A DNA stretch of 64,000 nucleotides from Mucilaginibacter yixingensis (GCF_041080815.1 NZ_CP160205.1:5146001-5210000); one strand, 5' to 3'. Shown: positions 41,852-51,293, counted from the stretch's first letter. The notes: generated by a model from the sequence alone, not told the origin. Numbers and translations are program-made.

Positions 41852-43048
41852 CTACTTAAACAACCAGACCCTGTAAACCTCGCCGGCTTTGAACGTTGTT
41901 TTCTCTAGCGGGAGTTCCATAAAGGCGTCTGTATCGGCTAAGTTAGCAAAATCTCCGGAGCCGTTGCCGGCTATAGGCTTGGCCGTCAGTTTACCTTCTG
42001 TTGTATAGCCCAGCTGCACTTGTAAAAAATATTGCAGTTCGGGTTTGAAGGTAAAATCCTCACTCAGCACCGCATAAACAGGCTGTTTTGTCTGCATGCC
42101 TACCGAGGCTTGCAACCATGGAATAAAATACCGGTAAGCCCCCATAAACGTAGCCACCGGATTGCCCGGAAATGCAAAGACCAATACACCGTCTGCGCTT
42201 GCGCCAAACCAGAATGGCTTGCCCGGGCGCTGCTGTACCTTGTGGATAATCTTGGCTACCGATAATTCTTCCAGCGCACGCGGGATATAATCAAACTTGC
42301 CCATAGACACCCCGCCCGAGAGGAGGATGACATCATAGTTTTCTAAACAATGCCCAATAGACTCGCGGGTTTGTTGCGGCTCATCGGGGATGTGGCGCAT
42401 GTCGGCAGTCAATCCATACTGTTGCAAAACGGCTTTCAGCGTGTAACTGTTAGAGCGCCTGATTTGCCAGGGTGATGGCGTTTCATTAACCTCCACCAAT
42501 TCATCTCCCGAAGAAATGATGACTACCCGCGGTTGCTTGTTTACCAATACCTCTGTTTTGCCAACAGAAGCAATGGTGTTGATTAATGCTGGTGTAATGA
42601 GCGTGCCTTTGGTGGCCACCACATCGCCTTGTTTCCTGTCGCGGCCGCGCAGGTGCAGGTTTTGGCCTTGTTCAATTTGGTCAACAAGAATCAGCGCGGT
42701 GCTGCCGTTCATCTCCACATCTTCATAACGGATTACCGTATCTACCGATTGGGGCATAACCGCGCCCGTCATAATCTCAACGCACTGACCATTGGCATCA
42801 ATATCTATCGGCGGCTCACCGGCAGCCTGGGTGCCGGCTATGTGAAACTCGCGCGCGCCATTCTTAAAATCGTTATAGCTGATGGCAATGCCATCCATAG
42901 TTACCCGGTTAAAGGCGGGCATATCGCGGTCGGCAGTTAGGTCTTCGGCCAGTACCCGGCCTACAGCTAACTCAAAAGGCACCCGTTCGGTGCCATAGTT
43001 GCGCACCTGGGCCTGTATCAGTTCATCGGCTTGTTGTACGGTTGTCAT
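41852..43048 (-). CDS. moeA: Molybdopterin molybdenumtransferase
   Basis: A 398-residue enzyme from the ATG at 43048 (MTTVQQADELIQ). It has the domain order of MoeA: N-terminal domains I-II with PAFNRVTMDGIAI and AGEPP, then a MogA-like domain with IISSGDELVE and LLSGGVSMGKFDYIP, and a C-terminal beta domain. It inserts molybdate into adenylated molybdopterin. An in-frame ATG at 43072 adds eight residues and is less likely. It lies 95 nt from moaA. Confidence 0.93.
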   Translation of the reverse strand: MTTVQQADELIQAQVRNYGTERVPFELAVGRVLAEDLTADRDMPAFNRVTMDGIAISYNDFKNGAREFHIAGTQAAGEPPIDIDANGQCVEIMTGAVMPQSVDTVIRYEDVEMNGSTALILVDQIEQGQNLHLRGRDRKQGDVVATKGTLITPALINTIASVGKTEVLVNKQPRVVIISSGDELVEVNETPSPWQIRRSNSYTLKAVLQQYGLTADMRHIPDEPQQTRESIGHCLENYDVILLSGGVSMGKFDYIPRALEELSVAKIIHKVQQRPGKPFWFGASADGVLVFAFPGNPVATFMGAYRYFIPWLQASVGMQTKQPVYAVLSEDFTFKPELQYFLQVQLGYTTEGKLTAKPIAGNGSGDFANLADTDAFMELPLEKTTFKAGEVYRVWLFK

Positions 43049-43143
43049 AGGCCTCACCCCGGCCCGCTCCAAAAGAGAGGGCGTTTTAAATTTTATTTAA
43101 TTATTAAATCCGAAATCGAAACTTTCAAATCCGAAATCTGATG

Positions 43144-44130
43144 TCATCCTCCAATCGTTGCCATAGACTCATGAACAGTATGGCTGTTGCCTTGCTGCTC
43201 GGCCTCGTGGCCGTCCAGCGCTCTGTGGTTCATGTTGGTTATTATGGCTTGTTTCAGTTCGTCATCGCTGGCGCCATTGCGTAAAAGCTGGCGCAGATCT
43301 AATCCTCCTGATTGATACAGGCAGGTTTTTAGCTCGCCTTGTGGTGTGAGCCTGATGCGGTTACAACTGCCGCAAAATGTACGCGAGTAGGCGGCAATCA
43401 GGCCAATATCTCCCCGGTGACCGGGGATCTGGTAATTGTAAGAGGTAGAGCCTGCTGCGTCTTTTAATTTCTCCAAATTGGGATGAGCGCCTTTGATGTG
43501 CTCCAAAATGCGCACGTAATCCCAGGCCAGGCCGTTGTACTCATGGCTGTCGCCGTTAAAAGGCATCTCTTCAATAAATCGTACCGAGACGGGCAGCTCT
43601 TTGGTCAGCGCCACCAGCGGCAGAATATCTTGTGTGTTGCGGCCATCCATCACCACGGCATTTATTTTTACGTCGATGTCATGCTTCAGCAATTTATCCA
43701 AGGTATGCATCACTGCCGCAAATTCATCGCGACGGGTAATGCTGAAAAACCGGGCGGCATCCAGCGTATCCAAACTCAGGTTAACGGCTTTGATGCCCAG
43801 TTCTTTTAACTCAGGAACGTGCGATGCGGTAAGTACGCCGTTGGTAGTGAGGCTGATGTCTTTCAGGCCGTTAATTCCGCGCAGTTGCCGTAGAAAGCCC
43901 ATCATCTCTTTACGTACAAAAGGCTCACCGCCGGTAATGCGGATCTTTTGGATGCCCATGCCCACCAGCAGGGTGCAAAGGCGCAGCATCTCCTCATAAC
44001 TCAACAAGGCTTCGCGGCTCAGCCAATCAATGCCTTCTTCGGGCATGCAATAGAAACAACGCAGGTTACACCTGTCGGTTACCGCCAGGCGTAAGTAAGT
44101 TATTTCTCTGCCGTGATTGTCGATGAGCAT
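43144..44130 (-). CDS. moaA: GTP 3',8-cyclase (radical SAM)
   Basis: A 328-residue enzyme from the ATG at 44130 (MLIDNHGREITYLRLAVTD). The radical SAM cluster ligands are Cys21, Cys25 and Cys28 (CNLRCFYC); the second cluster uses CGSCNRIRLT plus a later Cys (LKTCLY). The C-terminal Gly-Gly (ATIGG) required for activity is intact. It converts GTP to the cyclopropylated precursor, the first step of Moco biosynthesis. First gene of the Moco cluster on the minus strand. Confidence 0.95.
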   Translation of the reverse strand: MLIDNHGREITYLRLAVTDRCNLRCFYCMPEEGIDWLSREALLSYEEMLRLCTLLVGMGIQKIRITGGEPFVRKEMMGFLRQLRGINGLKDISLTTNGVLTASHVPELKELGIKAVNLSLDTLDAARFFSITRRDEFAAVMHTLDKLLKHDIDVKINAVVMDGRNTQDILPLVALTKELPVSVRFIEEMPFNGDSHEYNGLAWDYVRILEHIKGAHPNLEKLKDAAGSTSYNYQIPGHRGDIGLIAAYSRTFCGSCNRIRLTPQGELKTCLYQSGGLDLRQLLRNGASDDELKQAIITNMNHRALDGHEAEQQGNSHTVHESMATIGG

Positions 44131-44588
44131 AGTACCCCTCCCAACCCTCCCCAAAGGGGAGGACTTTCTGCTTCTTTTTTTAGATAAGTTATAAAGATAA
44201 AGCACCACAGAAGGTTTTACAACTAAAGAGGCGCCAATGAGCGGTAAATTACGTTAATATGATGCCGAGGGACATGTTACGGCGGCCAGAGGCCGCGAGG
44301 GGGCGTCACTAGCGTGGACTCCACAGGTGTTGGGAAGATGTTGAAATCCCCTCTTGAGAGGGCGCGCGTCGACGGCGCGGCTGCAGGGGTGTGTCATTCG
44401 CACGTATAAAGGACACACCCCTCCACCCCTCTCAAGAGGGGAATCGCGCAACCCCAGCGCTTTTTTTATCTCAACACCTGTGGCGTGGACGCGAGCGACT
44501 GCAATGGCACTTTAATAATGCAAATAGCGATGGGTTTTAAGCCCATCGCTATCTATAAGTTCGCCATAGCGAACATCTTTCTTATACT
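44131..44588. other. Intergenic region with nested palindromes (44311-44493)
   Basis: A nested palindrome dominates: outer CCACAGGTGTTG (44320) with CAACACCTGTGG (44472), middle TCCCCTCTTGAGAGGG (44347) with CCCTCTCAAGAGGGGA (to 44442), inner CAGGGGTGTGTC with GACACACCCCT. A separate hairpin ATAGCGATGGG / CCCATCGCTAT lies at 44525-44553. One open frame through the palindrome (44254-44451) is a by-product of the repeat, not a gene. Confidence 0.7.
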
Positions 44589-45614
44589 TTAATACGATAT
44601 CGTCAACTCGCCGCGCAGATCCGTTTCCAGCCATTCTTTTACTTGCAATGGGTCGCTGCTTTGGCTCAACAGGAACATCATTTTGGTAACGGCGGCTTCA
44701 AAGGTCATATCATATCCGTTGGCTACGCCTACGTCTTTGAGTTGTTTGCTGGTTTCGTAACGGCCTAATTCTACAGTGCCGACTTTACATTGAGAGATGT
44801 CTACGATCACCTTGCCTTTGTCTATCGCACTTTTCAGCAGATCGATAAACCATTGGTCGGTGGTGGTATTACCAGCGCCGAATGTTTCCATAATGATGCC
44901 GCGCACATCGGAGTTTAAAATGGTTTCTACCACTTTCGGACTAATACCCGGGTACAGTTTCAATACCGCTACCTCGTTCAGCAATTCTTTGTGCACTACC
45001 AGTGGCTTATCTACCGGCGGCTGGCGGATATCATTGATGCTGAACAACAGGTGCACGCCAGACTCTGCCAGGATAGGATAATTTGGCGAGCGGAAAGCCT
45101 CAAATTTTACCGAATTATATTTAAACGAGCGGTTACCGCGAAACAGTTTATAGTCAAAATAGATACAAACCTCTGGTACGCGCGAGCGATCGTGTTTCTT
45201 AGACTTGGCTATTTCGATGGCCGTCATCAGGTTCTCTTTTGCATCAGTACGGATGGCGCTGATAGGCAGCTGAGACCCCGTGAAGATTACCGGCTTGGCC
45301 AGGTTCTCCAGCATAAAGCTCAGGGCCGATGCCGTGTAAGCCATGGTATCAGACCCGTGGAGAATCACAAAACCATCCACCTTTGCATAGTTTTTCTCAA
45401 TCAGTTCGGCCAGTTCGCACCAGATCTTCGGGTTCATGTTGGATGAATCAATGATCTCGGCAAAAGAGTGTACGCGGATACGGCAGTTCAGTCGCTCCAA
45501 CTCAGGTACGTTTTCCATGATCTGCTCAAAGTTGATAGGTTTGAGCGCACCGGTGCGTGGGTCGGTCATCATGCCTATGGTGCCACCGGTGTAAATGATC
45601 AGTATCTGGTTCAT
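44589..45614 (-). CDS. ansA: Type I asparaginase
   Basis: A 341-residue enzyme beginning IIYTGGTIGMM with the first catalytic Thr12, then the second triad segment HGSDTMAYTASAL and the substrate segment GSQLPISAIRTDA. It hydrolyses asparagine to aspartate and ammonia. No signal peptide, so it is the cytoplasmic type. It is the last gene of the minus-strand series nrnA-FKBP-FKBP-tatD-ansA, 48 nt after tatD. Confidence 0.94.
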   Translation of the reverse strand: MNQILIIYTGGTIGMMTDPRTGALKPINFEQIMENVPELERLNCRIRVHSFAEIIDSSNMNPKIWCELAELIEKNYAKVDGFVILHGSDTMAYTASALSFMLENLAKPVIFTGSQLPISAIRTDAKENLMTAIEIAKSKKHDRSRVPEVCIYFDYKLFRGNRSFKYNSVKFEAFRSPNYPILAESGVHLLFSINDIRQPPVDKPLVVHKELLNEVAVLKLYPGISPKVVETILNSDVRGIIMETFGAGNTTTDQWFIDLLKSAIDKGKVIVDISQCKVGTVELGRYETSKQLKDVGVANGYDMTFEAAVTKMMFLLSQSSDPLQVKEWLETDLRGELTISY

Positions 45615-45662
45615 GGAAATTTGAGGTTAAGATTTAAATATAACAAATTGTTTTGCAATCGC

Positions 45663-46433
45663 TTAAACGCCGAAAATTTTTACGGAGTTAGCGGTTGTTG
45701 CTTCGGCAATGGCCTTAATACTGGTGTTATGCAGTTCGGCCACCTTATCGGCCACGTAAGTAATATACGCGCTCTGGTTACGCTGCTTGCCGCGGAAAGG
45801 AACGGGGGTAAGATACGGTGAATCAGTTTCCAATACGATGTGCTTAATATCAATTTGTTCTACCACTTTATCTAAACCCGAGTTTTTGTAGGTAACTACC
45901 CCACCAATACCCAGGTAAAAATTTAATCCTATTACTTTCTGTGCCTGCTCCAGCGTACCGGTAAAGCAGTGAAATATGCCGCGCAGTTTTTCGTCCTGCG
46001 CTTCTTCCAGCACCTGGAACACCTCATCAAAGGCCTCCCGGCAATGTATAACGATGGGAAGGCCGTTTTCTTTTGCCCAGCCTATCTGAATTTTAAAAGC
46101 CTCTATCTGGTTGGCCAGCGTGGTTTTGTCCCAATGCAGGTCAATACCAATCTCGCCGATGGCATAAATTTTACGCTGAGGGATGGCTGCGCCGATGGTT
46201 TCCAGTTGCTGGCGCCAATCGTCTTTCACATCGCAGGGATGCAACCCCAGCATAGCAAAGCAATTGTGCGGGTAAGCATCTGCCAGGTTAAACACCATGG
46301 GCATAGATGCCACATCAACATTTGGCAGAAAAAGACGATCTACTTTGTTCTCAAAGCAGGCGTTCATCAACGCTGCGCGTTTTACGGGGTCAGTTTCGTA
46401 ATAGAGGTGGGTATGTGTATCGGTTAATACCAT
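45663..46433 (-). CDS. TatD-family metal-dependent hydrolase
   Basis: A 256-residue TIM-barrel hydrolase with metal ligands in DTHTHLYY, LHPCDVKD, GEIGIDLHW, VIHCREAFDE, FHCFTG and LETDSPYLTPVP, all in family order. TatD proteins act as nucleases, possibly in DNA repair or RNA turnover, but exact substrates vary. Follows the FKBP gene after a terminator hairpin. Confidence 0.94.
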   Translation of the reverse strand: MVLTDTHTHLYYETDPVKRAALMNACFENKVDRLFLPNVDVASMPMVFNLADAYPHNCFAMLGLHPCDVKDDWRQQLETIGAAIPQRKIYAIGEIGIDLHWDKTTLANQIEAFKIQIGWAKENGLPIVIHCREAFDEVFQVLEEAQDEKLRGIFHCFTGTLEQAQKVIGLNFYLGIGGVVTYKNSGLDKVVEQIDIKHIVLETDSPYLTPVPFRGKQRNQSAYITYVADKVAELHNTSIKAIAEATTANSVKIFGV

Positions 46434-46444
46434 TTTGCAAAAGT

Positions 46445-46477
46445 AAAAAGCCCGCTGTTGTTAGCAGCAGGCTTTTT
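46445..46477 (-). terminator. Terminator after the FKBP gene
   Basis: The stem AAAAAGCCCGCTG / CAGCAGGCTTTTT with a T run on the minus strand separates the FKBP gene from tatD. Confidence 0.8.
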
Positions 46478-46478
46478 G

Positions 46479-47483
46479 TCAATTTTTCTTTTTAACCGGG
46501 GCGGCAGCTTTTTTAGCCGGCGCTTTGGTGGCTGTTTTTGCTCCTGTTTTCTTAACCGGCGTTTTTGGATGGGCCGGTGTTTTTGGTTTTGGCGGGATGG
46601 CTTTTACCACCTCCACATCAAATACCAGGGTGCTGAATGGTGCAATGTCGTCACCTGCGCCTTGTTCGCCATAGGCTAAGTCAGACGGGATAACGAAGGT
46701 GGCTTTAGAGCCTTCGTTCAGCAGCAACAAACCTTCATCCCAACCGCGAATTACCGAACCCTGGCCAACTACTACCTTAATAGGCTCATAGGTGCGGCCT
46801 GGCTGTACCAATCCGGCAGCTTTGGCAATTGGCTCTAAGCTGGTATCAAAAACTTTATCGGCAGTGGTGCGGCCTGCATAATTTACCAGCACGGTATCGC
46901 CAGCTTGTACTTTACGTTTAACCGATGCGCGGGTGACCACATATTTCAGGCCAGATGGCGTGCTTTTCAATGTAAGCTTGTGGGCTGCAACGTATTTATC
47001 GGCAGCAGTGGTTTCGGCGTTTTTCATTTTAGCCATGGCAGCGTTACGCTCGGCAATGGCATCGTTAAGCGATTGTACTTTTACAATCTTCAACACGAAG
47101 ATCATATTGCTGCCTTTTGGCAAAAACGGCGGGCGCGCCTCATCATGACCGGCAAAAACCGAGTCAGTTGGTACGCGCACCAGGGCGCTATCAGCTTCGG
47201 CCAGCATCGGGAACACCTGCATTAAATCGCCAACGTTTTGGCTGGGTTGTACCTGTAGCTTAATTGGGTGACCTACGGTGAACGAGTTGAACAACACTGA
47301 GTCTTTCTCAGTTTTCTGGATCACGTTGAAGGTAATTACGTCCTCAACCTTAATTTTTGGCGCTGCACTGTGCGTGTAGATCTGGTATTGCGCACCCTGC
47401 GGCGTTTTTTGCCAGGTTGTGTGCGTTTGTGCTTTACAAAATGCCGGCAGCGCCAACAGCGCTAAAAGGGCTATCTTTTTCAT
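46479..47483 (-). CDS. FKBP-type peptidyl-prolyl isomerase with Lys/Ala-rich tail
   Basis: A 334-residue exported protein: signal peptide (MKKIALLALLALPAFCKAQ), a degenerate FKBP-like half (about 30-135), a helical linker with ATTA repeats, and a canonical FKBP domain (about 195-300: GDTVLVNYAGRT, VIRGWDEGLLLLNEGSKATFVIPSDLAYGEQG). The last 30 residues are a Lys/Ala/Pro-rich tail (PVKKTGAKTATKAPAKK). It should catalyse proline isomerisation in the cell envelope. Paralogue of the next gene. Confidence 0.92.
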   Translation of the reverse strand: MKKIALLALLALPAFCKAQTHTTWQKTPQGAQYQIYTHSAAPKIKVEDVITFNVIQKTEKDSVLFNSFTVGHPIKLQVQPSQNVGDLMQVFPMLAEADSALVRVPTDSVFAGHDEARPPFLPKGSNMIFVLKIVKVQSLNDAIAERNAAMAKMKNAETTAADKYVAAHKLTLKSTPSGLKYVVTRASVKRKVQAGDTVLVNYAGRTTADKVFDTSLEPIAKAAGLVQPGRTYEPIKVVVGQGSVIRGWDEGLLLLNEGSKATFVIPSDLAYGEQGAGDDIAPFSTLVFDVEVVKAIPPKPKTPAHPKTPVKKTGAKTATKAPAKKAAAPVKKKN

Positions 47484-47501
47484 AAGTATGCTTATTACAA
47501 C

Positions 47502-47535
47502 AAAACGCCCCCCGGAAACATTCCGGGAGGCGTTT
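47502..47535 (-). terminator. Terminator between the two FKBP genes
   Basis: The stem AAAACGCCCCCCGGAA / TTCCGGGAGGCGTTT with a short loop lies just after the stop of the upstream FKBP gene on the minus strand. Confidence 0.75.
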
Positions 47536-47550
47536 GCAAATATCTAAAAA

Positions 47551-48540
47551 TTATTTTTGAACCGGTGGAGCGGCTTGCAATTGTGCTGCTGCAGGCGGCG
47601 CTGGTGGCGTAGCCGGTTTTGCGTTTGGATCTGGTTTGATGATGTTTACCAGTTCAACTTCAAATACCAGCGGAGTGAATGGGCCGATTGGGCCGTTACC
47701 TTGCTCGCCATAACCCAGTGATGAAGGGAAGATCAGGGTAGCTTTAGCGCCTTTGTTCATCAGCGATAAACCTTCGTCCCAACCTGGTACTACCTGGTGC
47801 TGACCGATAGCAAACTTGAACGGTTTGTAAGGGTTCATTGGGTTAAACAGGCTCTTATCTTTTTCGGCTTCGGCTTTGATGTTGGTTTCAAAAGCTTTGC
47901 CTGAAGTTAATTTACCTACATAGCTCACTTCTACAGTATCGCCCGCTACCGGGGTTGGACCGCTACCTGGTTTGGTGATTACGTAGTTCAAACCTGATGC
48001 GGTTTTCTTAACGTCCAGTTTGTTATCAGCAACGTATTTGGCAATTTTACCTGGTTCTTCTTTTTTAGCCTGATCTGCCAGACCTTTAAAGAACTCATTG
48101 ATACGGTTGCGGAACATTACGTCGTCCAGTTTGCCTTTGGCAATTACTTTTTCAACTTTGATCTGGTAAACCAGGAATTTGCCTTTGAAGCCCGGTGGCT
48201 TTGGCTGTCCTGCTTTGAAAATAGAATCAGCGTTAATTTTAACAGTTGCGCTGTCGCCCTCGCTCAGTAATGCTAAACCAGCGTAAATATCGCCAGGGTT
48301 TTGTGGTTTTGGCAGGATGGTTGGAATTGCGCGACCGGTGTTATAAGTACTCATCATCACAGAATCGGCATCGTTCTTAATGATCATGTTGAGATATATA
48401 AAATCGCCCTCTTTCATGTTCTGGCCAGACTTGTCCTCGTGAATGTTGTAGAGCAGACCACCCGGGCCTTTTTTGAAACCACTGTTACATGCAGCCAGCG
48501 CTACAGCCACGGTAAAAAGAAACATTAAGTTTTTTTTCAT
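47551..48540 (-). CDS. FKBP-type peptidyl-prolyl isomerase lipoprotein
   Basis: A 329-residue lipoprotein (lipobox AVALAAC at residues 12-18) with the same two-part layout as its neighbour: a degenerate N-terminal FKBP-like half, a linker, and a canonical FKBP domain (GDTVEVSYVGKL, VVPGWDEGLSLMNKGAKATLIFPSSLGYGEQG). The tail is Pro/Ala-rich instead of Lys-rich. It begins 6 nt after the nrnA stop, so these two are an operon. Confidence 0.93.
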   Translation of the reverse strand: MKKNLMFLFTVAVALAACNSGFKKGPGGLLYNIHEDKSGQNMKEGDFIYLNMIIKNDADSVMMSTYNTGRAIPTILPKPQNPGDIYAGLALLSEGDSATVKINADSIFKAGQPKPPGFKGKFLVYQIKVEKVIAKGKLDDVMFRNRINEFFKGLADQAKKEEPGKIAKYVADNKLDVKKTASGLNYVITKPGSGPTPVAGDTVEVSYVGKLTSGKAFETNIKAEAEKDKSLFNPMNPYKPFKFAIGQHQVVPGWDEGLSLMNKGAKATLIFPSSLGYGEQGNGPIGPFTPLVFEVELVNIIKPDPNAKPATPPAPPAAAQLQAAPPVQK

Positions 48541-48546
48541 TGCTTG

Positions 48547-49557
48547 TTATTGAATTAATAGTGTTTTGTACTCAGGTAATATAGATTTAAATTGATCAGT
48601 TACTTGTTGCAGATTTAACTCTGAGTGGCCGCCTGCTGCATTGCGATGGCCGCCTCCGTTAAAGTATTTTTTGCAGATCTCGTTTGCCGGGAACTCCCCT
48701 TTTGAACGTAACGACAGCTTCACCCTGTCTGGCCGTTCTACTATAAACGCAGCCAAGCGTACACCTGTTATAGACAGGGCATAATTTACCACGCCTTCGG
48801 TATCGCCGGTTTTTACGTGGTAGCGGCCCAGCTCTTCGCTGGTTACGGTAATAACTGCGGTGTTAAACTCATGCAGTACTTCCAGTTTTTCGCTCAGGCA
48901 ATGCCCTAAAAAGCGCAGACGTTCTTCGGATGAGTTGCTGTAAACCAATTCATGAATGCGCCAGTTTACCGCGCCGGCATCCATCAGGTTAGCCACAATG
49001 CGGTGTACGGCAGAAGTAGTGCCGGGGAAACGGAACGAGCCCGAATCTGTCATGATGCCGGTATAAAGACACTCGGCTACATCTTTGTTGATGTATTTCT
49101 CGCCGTGCAGTTCTTCGGTAATAAAAGTGTAGATCAGCTGTGCAGTAGCGCAGGCGTTGATGTCCCAGTAGCGGTAATCGTCAAAATCTTCGGGCTCCAG
49201 GTGGTGGTCAATCATCACCTTGTGTGCCTTGGCCGCGCGAATCACCTCGCCCAGTTCATTGATGCGGCTCAGGGTGTTAAAATCGAGACAGAAAACCAGG
49301 CTGGCTTCATCTACATATTTAGCTGCCAGGGCCGTATCGGTGGTATAGATCAATACATCGCCATTGCCGGGCATCCAGGCCAGAAAGTCGGGATAGTCTG
49401 TTGGCGTGATCACTTTTACGTGATGGCCCTGCTGTATTAAATAGTTGTACAAGCCCAAAGACGACCCCATAGCATCACCATCTGGTTTGTGGTGTGTGGT
49501 AATAACTATCTTTTGCGGTTGCGTTAATAATTGTTTAAGCGAGGCTATCTCTAACAT
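48547..49557 (-). CDS. nrnA: DHH-family phosphoesterase (NrnA-like oligoribonuclease/pAp phosphatase)
   Basis: A 336-residue DHH/DHHA1 enzyme. Metal motifs are THHKPDGDAMGSSLG, FCLDFN, the DHH itself (MIDHHLEPEDF) and MTDSGSFRF; the DHHA1 substrate motif GGHRNAAGGHSEL is at the end. It degrades nanoRNA and pAp. First gene of the conserved nrnA-FKBP cluster. Confidence 0.92.
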   Translation of the reverse strand: MLEIASLKQLLTQPQKIVITTHHKPDGDAMGSSLGLYNYLIQQGHHVKVITPTDYPDFLAWMPGNGDVLIYTTDTALAAKYVDEASLVFCLDFNTLSRINELGEVIRAAKAHKVMIDHHLEPEDFDDYRYWDINACATAQLIYTFITEELHGEKYINKDVAECLYTGIMTDSGSFRFPGTTSAVHRIVANLMDAGAVNWRIHELVYSNSSEERLRFLGHCLSEKLEVLHEFNTAVITVTSEELGRYHVKTGDTEGVVNYALSITGVRLAAFIVERPDRVKLSLRSKGEFPANEICKKYFNGGGHRNAAGGHSELNLQQVTDQFKSILPEYKTLLIQ

Positions 49558-50448
49558 GCTGTCCTTTAAAAAAGAGTTGCAAACATAAATAAATTAATTA
49601 AATACGGATATGCAATTTAAAGTGATTGCAAACAGCTTGTTTTAACTTAACATAATGATAATGTGGTGGGTGTTTTTGGAGGTGAATGATGCTGGGCTTG
49701 TGCTAAAACCGGGGTTCCGTGCTTCTTGTTCTTCCGTCCCCCTCAATCGCCGCGGGAGGGCTCGTTACTTTGTCTTGATACAAAGTAACCAAAAATCAAG
49801 ACAGCGGAAATGCTTCTTTTGCCGCACGGGGCTTGCCCTGCAAATCAGGCAGAACCACAGGGCGCCACTTCAACGCCCCCGCTTGCGCTGCGCACCTGGC
49901 CATCGCTTCAGGCGTCGAAGATGAATGCCCTTTACAGCCGTACACCCCAGCTTGTTCTGCCTGATTTCGCCCAGAAGCTGCCCGCTGTCGGCCACCGCGC
50001 CATAGTCTGTCTTGAATCAGGATTTTTAAGATTAAATTAATTTTCAGCACAGTACAGTTTTGACCAGAATCCTATTAAATGATAAAAAACTCATAAATTC
50101 CAGTTCAGACAAAAAGCGCCGGGCTGTCAAAACGCCGGGCCGGGCGTTGGCGGGAATGCCACGAAATTTGACTGCGCTGTGCGCGTCAAATTTGTGCAGG
50201 GCGCGGAGAAGGAATCGTTTTGACTTGATTTTTTGGTTACTTTTTGATCAAGCAAAAAGTGACTAGGCCTCCGCGGCCATGAGCGGGCTACAGAACCAAA
50301 TTGTACTGCACTTAATGTCAGCACGAACAGTCATTGTAGCATTGTCATAACGTGCAAGGCGCCGATCCTTCATCCGATGGTCGGCATACCTCATGTATCC
50401 CCAATTTTAACTTTTGAATTTACTCTCCCCGCTTTTAATTAATAACCT
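49558..50448. other. Repeat-rich intergenic region (families B and C)
   Basis: This stretch of about 890 bp holds no convincing gene. From about 49738 to 50010 it carries a long repeat (CTCAATCGCCGCGGGAGGGC, AAGACAGCGGAAATGCTTCT, AAATCAGGCAGAACCACAGG, CCGCTGTCGGCCACCGC) whose inverse copy occurs at about 57765-58025. From about 50100 to 50290 a second repeat shares TTGATTTTTTGGTTACTTTTT with the same copy. Open frames inside it are by-products of the repeats. Confidence 0.75.
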
Positions 50449-50456
50449 TACCTTTG
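50449..50456 (+). promoter_or_regulatory. -7 box (TACCTTTG) of ndk
   Basis: An exact TAnnTTTG match 29 nt before the ndk ATG; no clear -33 TTTG. The box falls inside the longer open frame, which supports the start at 50486. Confidence 0.6.
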
Positions 50457-50485
50457 CGCAAAAATTTAGAAAGCTCAGTAACACG

Positions 50486-50905
50486 ATGAAAACCAACAGA
50501 ACTTTTACAATGATTAAACCCGATGCCGTTGCTAACGGACACATGGGCGCTATCCTTGATCAGATCATTAAAAACGGCTTTACCCCCGTTGCTTTAAAAT
50601 ATACTTACCTGACTCCGGAACTGGCCGGCAAATTTTACGAAGTACACAAAGAGCGTCCGTTCTATGCTGACCTGGTAAAATTCATGTCATCAGGCCCTAT
50701 TGTTGCCGCTATTTTGGAGAAAGAAAATGCAGTAGCCGAGTTCCGTACCCTGATTGGTGCTACCGATCCGTCTAAAGCTGAAGCCGGTACCATCCGCCAG
50801 CTGTTTGCAAAATCTATCGAAGCTAACGCAGTTCACGGTTCAGATTCTGACGAGAATGCCGAGATTGAAGGTAACTTCTTCTTCTCTGCTTTCGAGCGTT
50901 TCTAA
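50486..50905 (+). CDS. ndk: Nucleoside-diphosphate kinase
   Basis: A 139-residue enzyme of standard length from MKTNRTFTMIKPDAVANG. The phosphohistidine is His117 in NAVHGSDSDENAEIE. It transfers gamma-phosphate between NTPs and NDPs. An in-frame start at 50414 would include the promoter region and is rejected. A long-stem terminator follows. Confidence 0.96.
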   Translation: MKTNRTFTMIKPDAVANGHMGAILDQIIKNGFTPVALKYTYLTPELAGKFYEVHKERPFYADLVKFMSSGPIVAAILEKENAVAEFRTLIGATDPSKAEAGTIRQLFAKSIEANAVHGSDSDENAEIEGNFFFSAFERF

Positions 50906-50929
50906 GCCCGGAGCTTAATTGATATAAAA

Positions 50930-50983
50930 AAGGCTGTTCGCCCGGGTTGTAAGATTTTATAACCCAGGCAGACAGCTTTTTTT
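50930..50983 (+). terminator. Terminator of ndk
   Basis: A bulged stem AAGGCTGTtcGCCcGGGTT / AACCcaGGCagACAGCTTT with a T run. Confidence 0.8.
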
Positions 50984-51086
50984 GTTTCTTACGCTTGTGC
51001 GTTGTATCTTTACGTTAGTTTAAAGGCAATTAGATAGTCCGATGGCACAGGCTTTGTAGCCATTGAGGTAGAAAGGAGACCAAAAG

Positions 51087-51293
51087 ATGTTTGTAGTATT
51101 TAAATACCTGTTGTATTCTGTAGCTATTGTGGGCTTGGTTTCTGGCTGTCTTTTTATCTTCAAAAATCACCCGGAGGTACAATTTGCCTTCTTAATGCCG
51201 GGCCTTTTCATCCTGACGTATTCTGTAATACGTGACGATATTTACAAAAGGAACAACATTACCTTTATCCGCGCCGGTTTTAGAGGAAGATAA
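51087..51293 (+). CDS. Small two-helix membrane protein
   Basis: A 68-residue protein with two hydrophobic segments (about 4-27 and 34-50) and a short basic end (RNNITFIRAGFRGR). No family recognised, but similar small proteins are common in Sphingobacteriaceae. A purine-rich AAAGGAGA lies about 9 nt upstream of the ATG. Its end overlaps the convergent DUF721 gene by 14 nt. Confidence 0.6.
   Translation: MFVVFKYLLYSVAIVGLVSGCLFIFKNHPEVQFAFLMPGLFILTYSVIRDDIYKRNNITFIRAGFRGR

Noticed and set aside
44254..44451. Short minus-strand frame upstream of moaA
   Set aside because: Lies wholly in a nested palindrome and its residues follow from the repeat arms.
49655..50324. Several small open frames in the nrnA-ndk gap
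   Set aside because: All fall in dispersed repeats; similar frames arise in the inverted copy at 57.7 kb.
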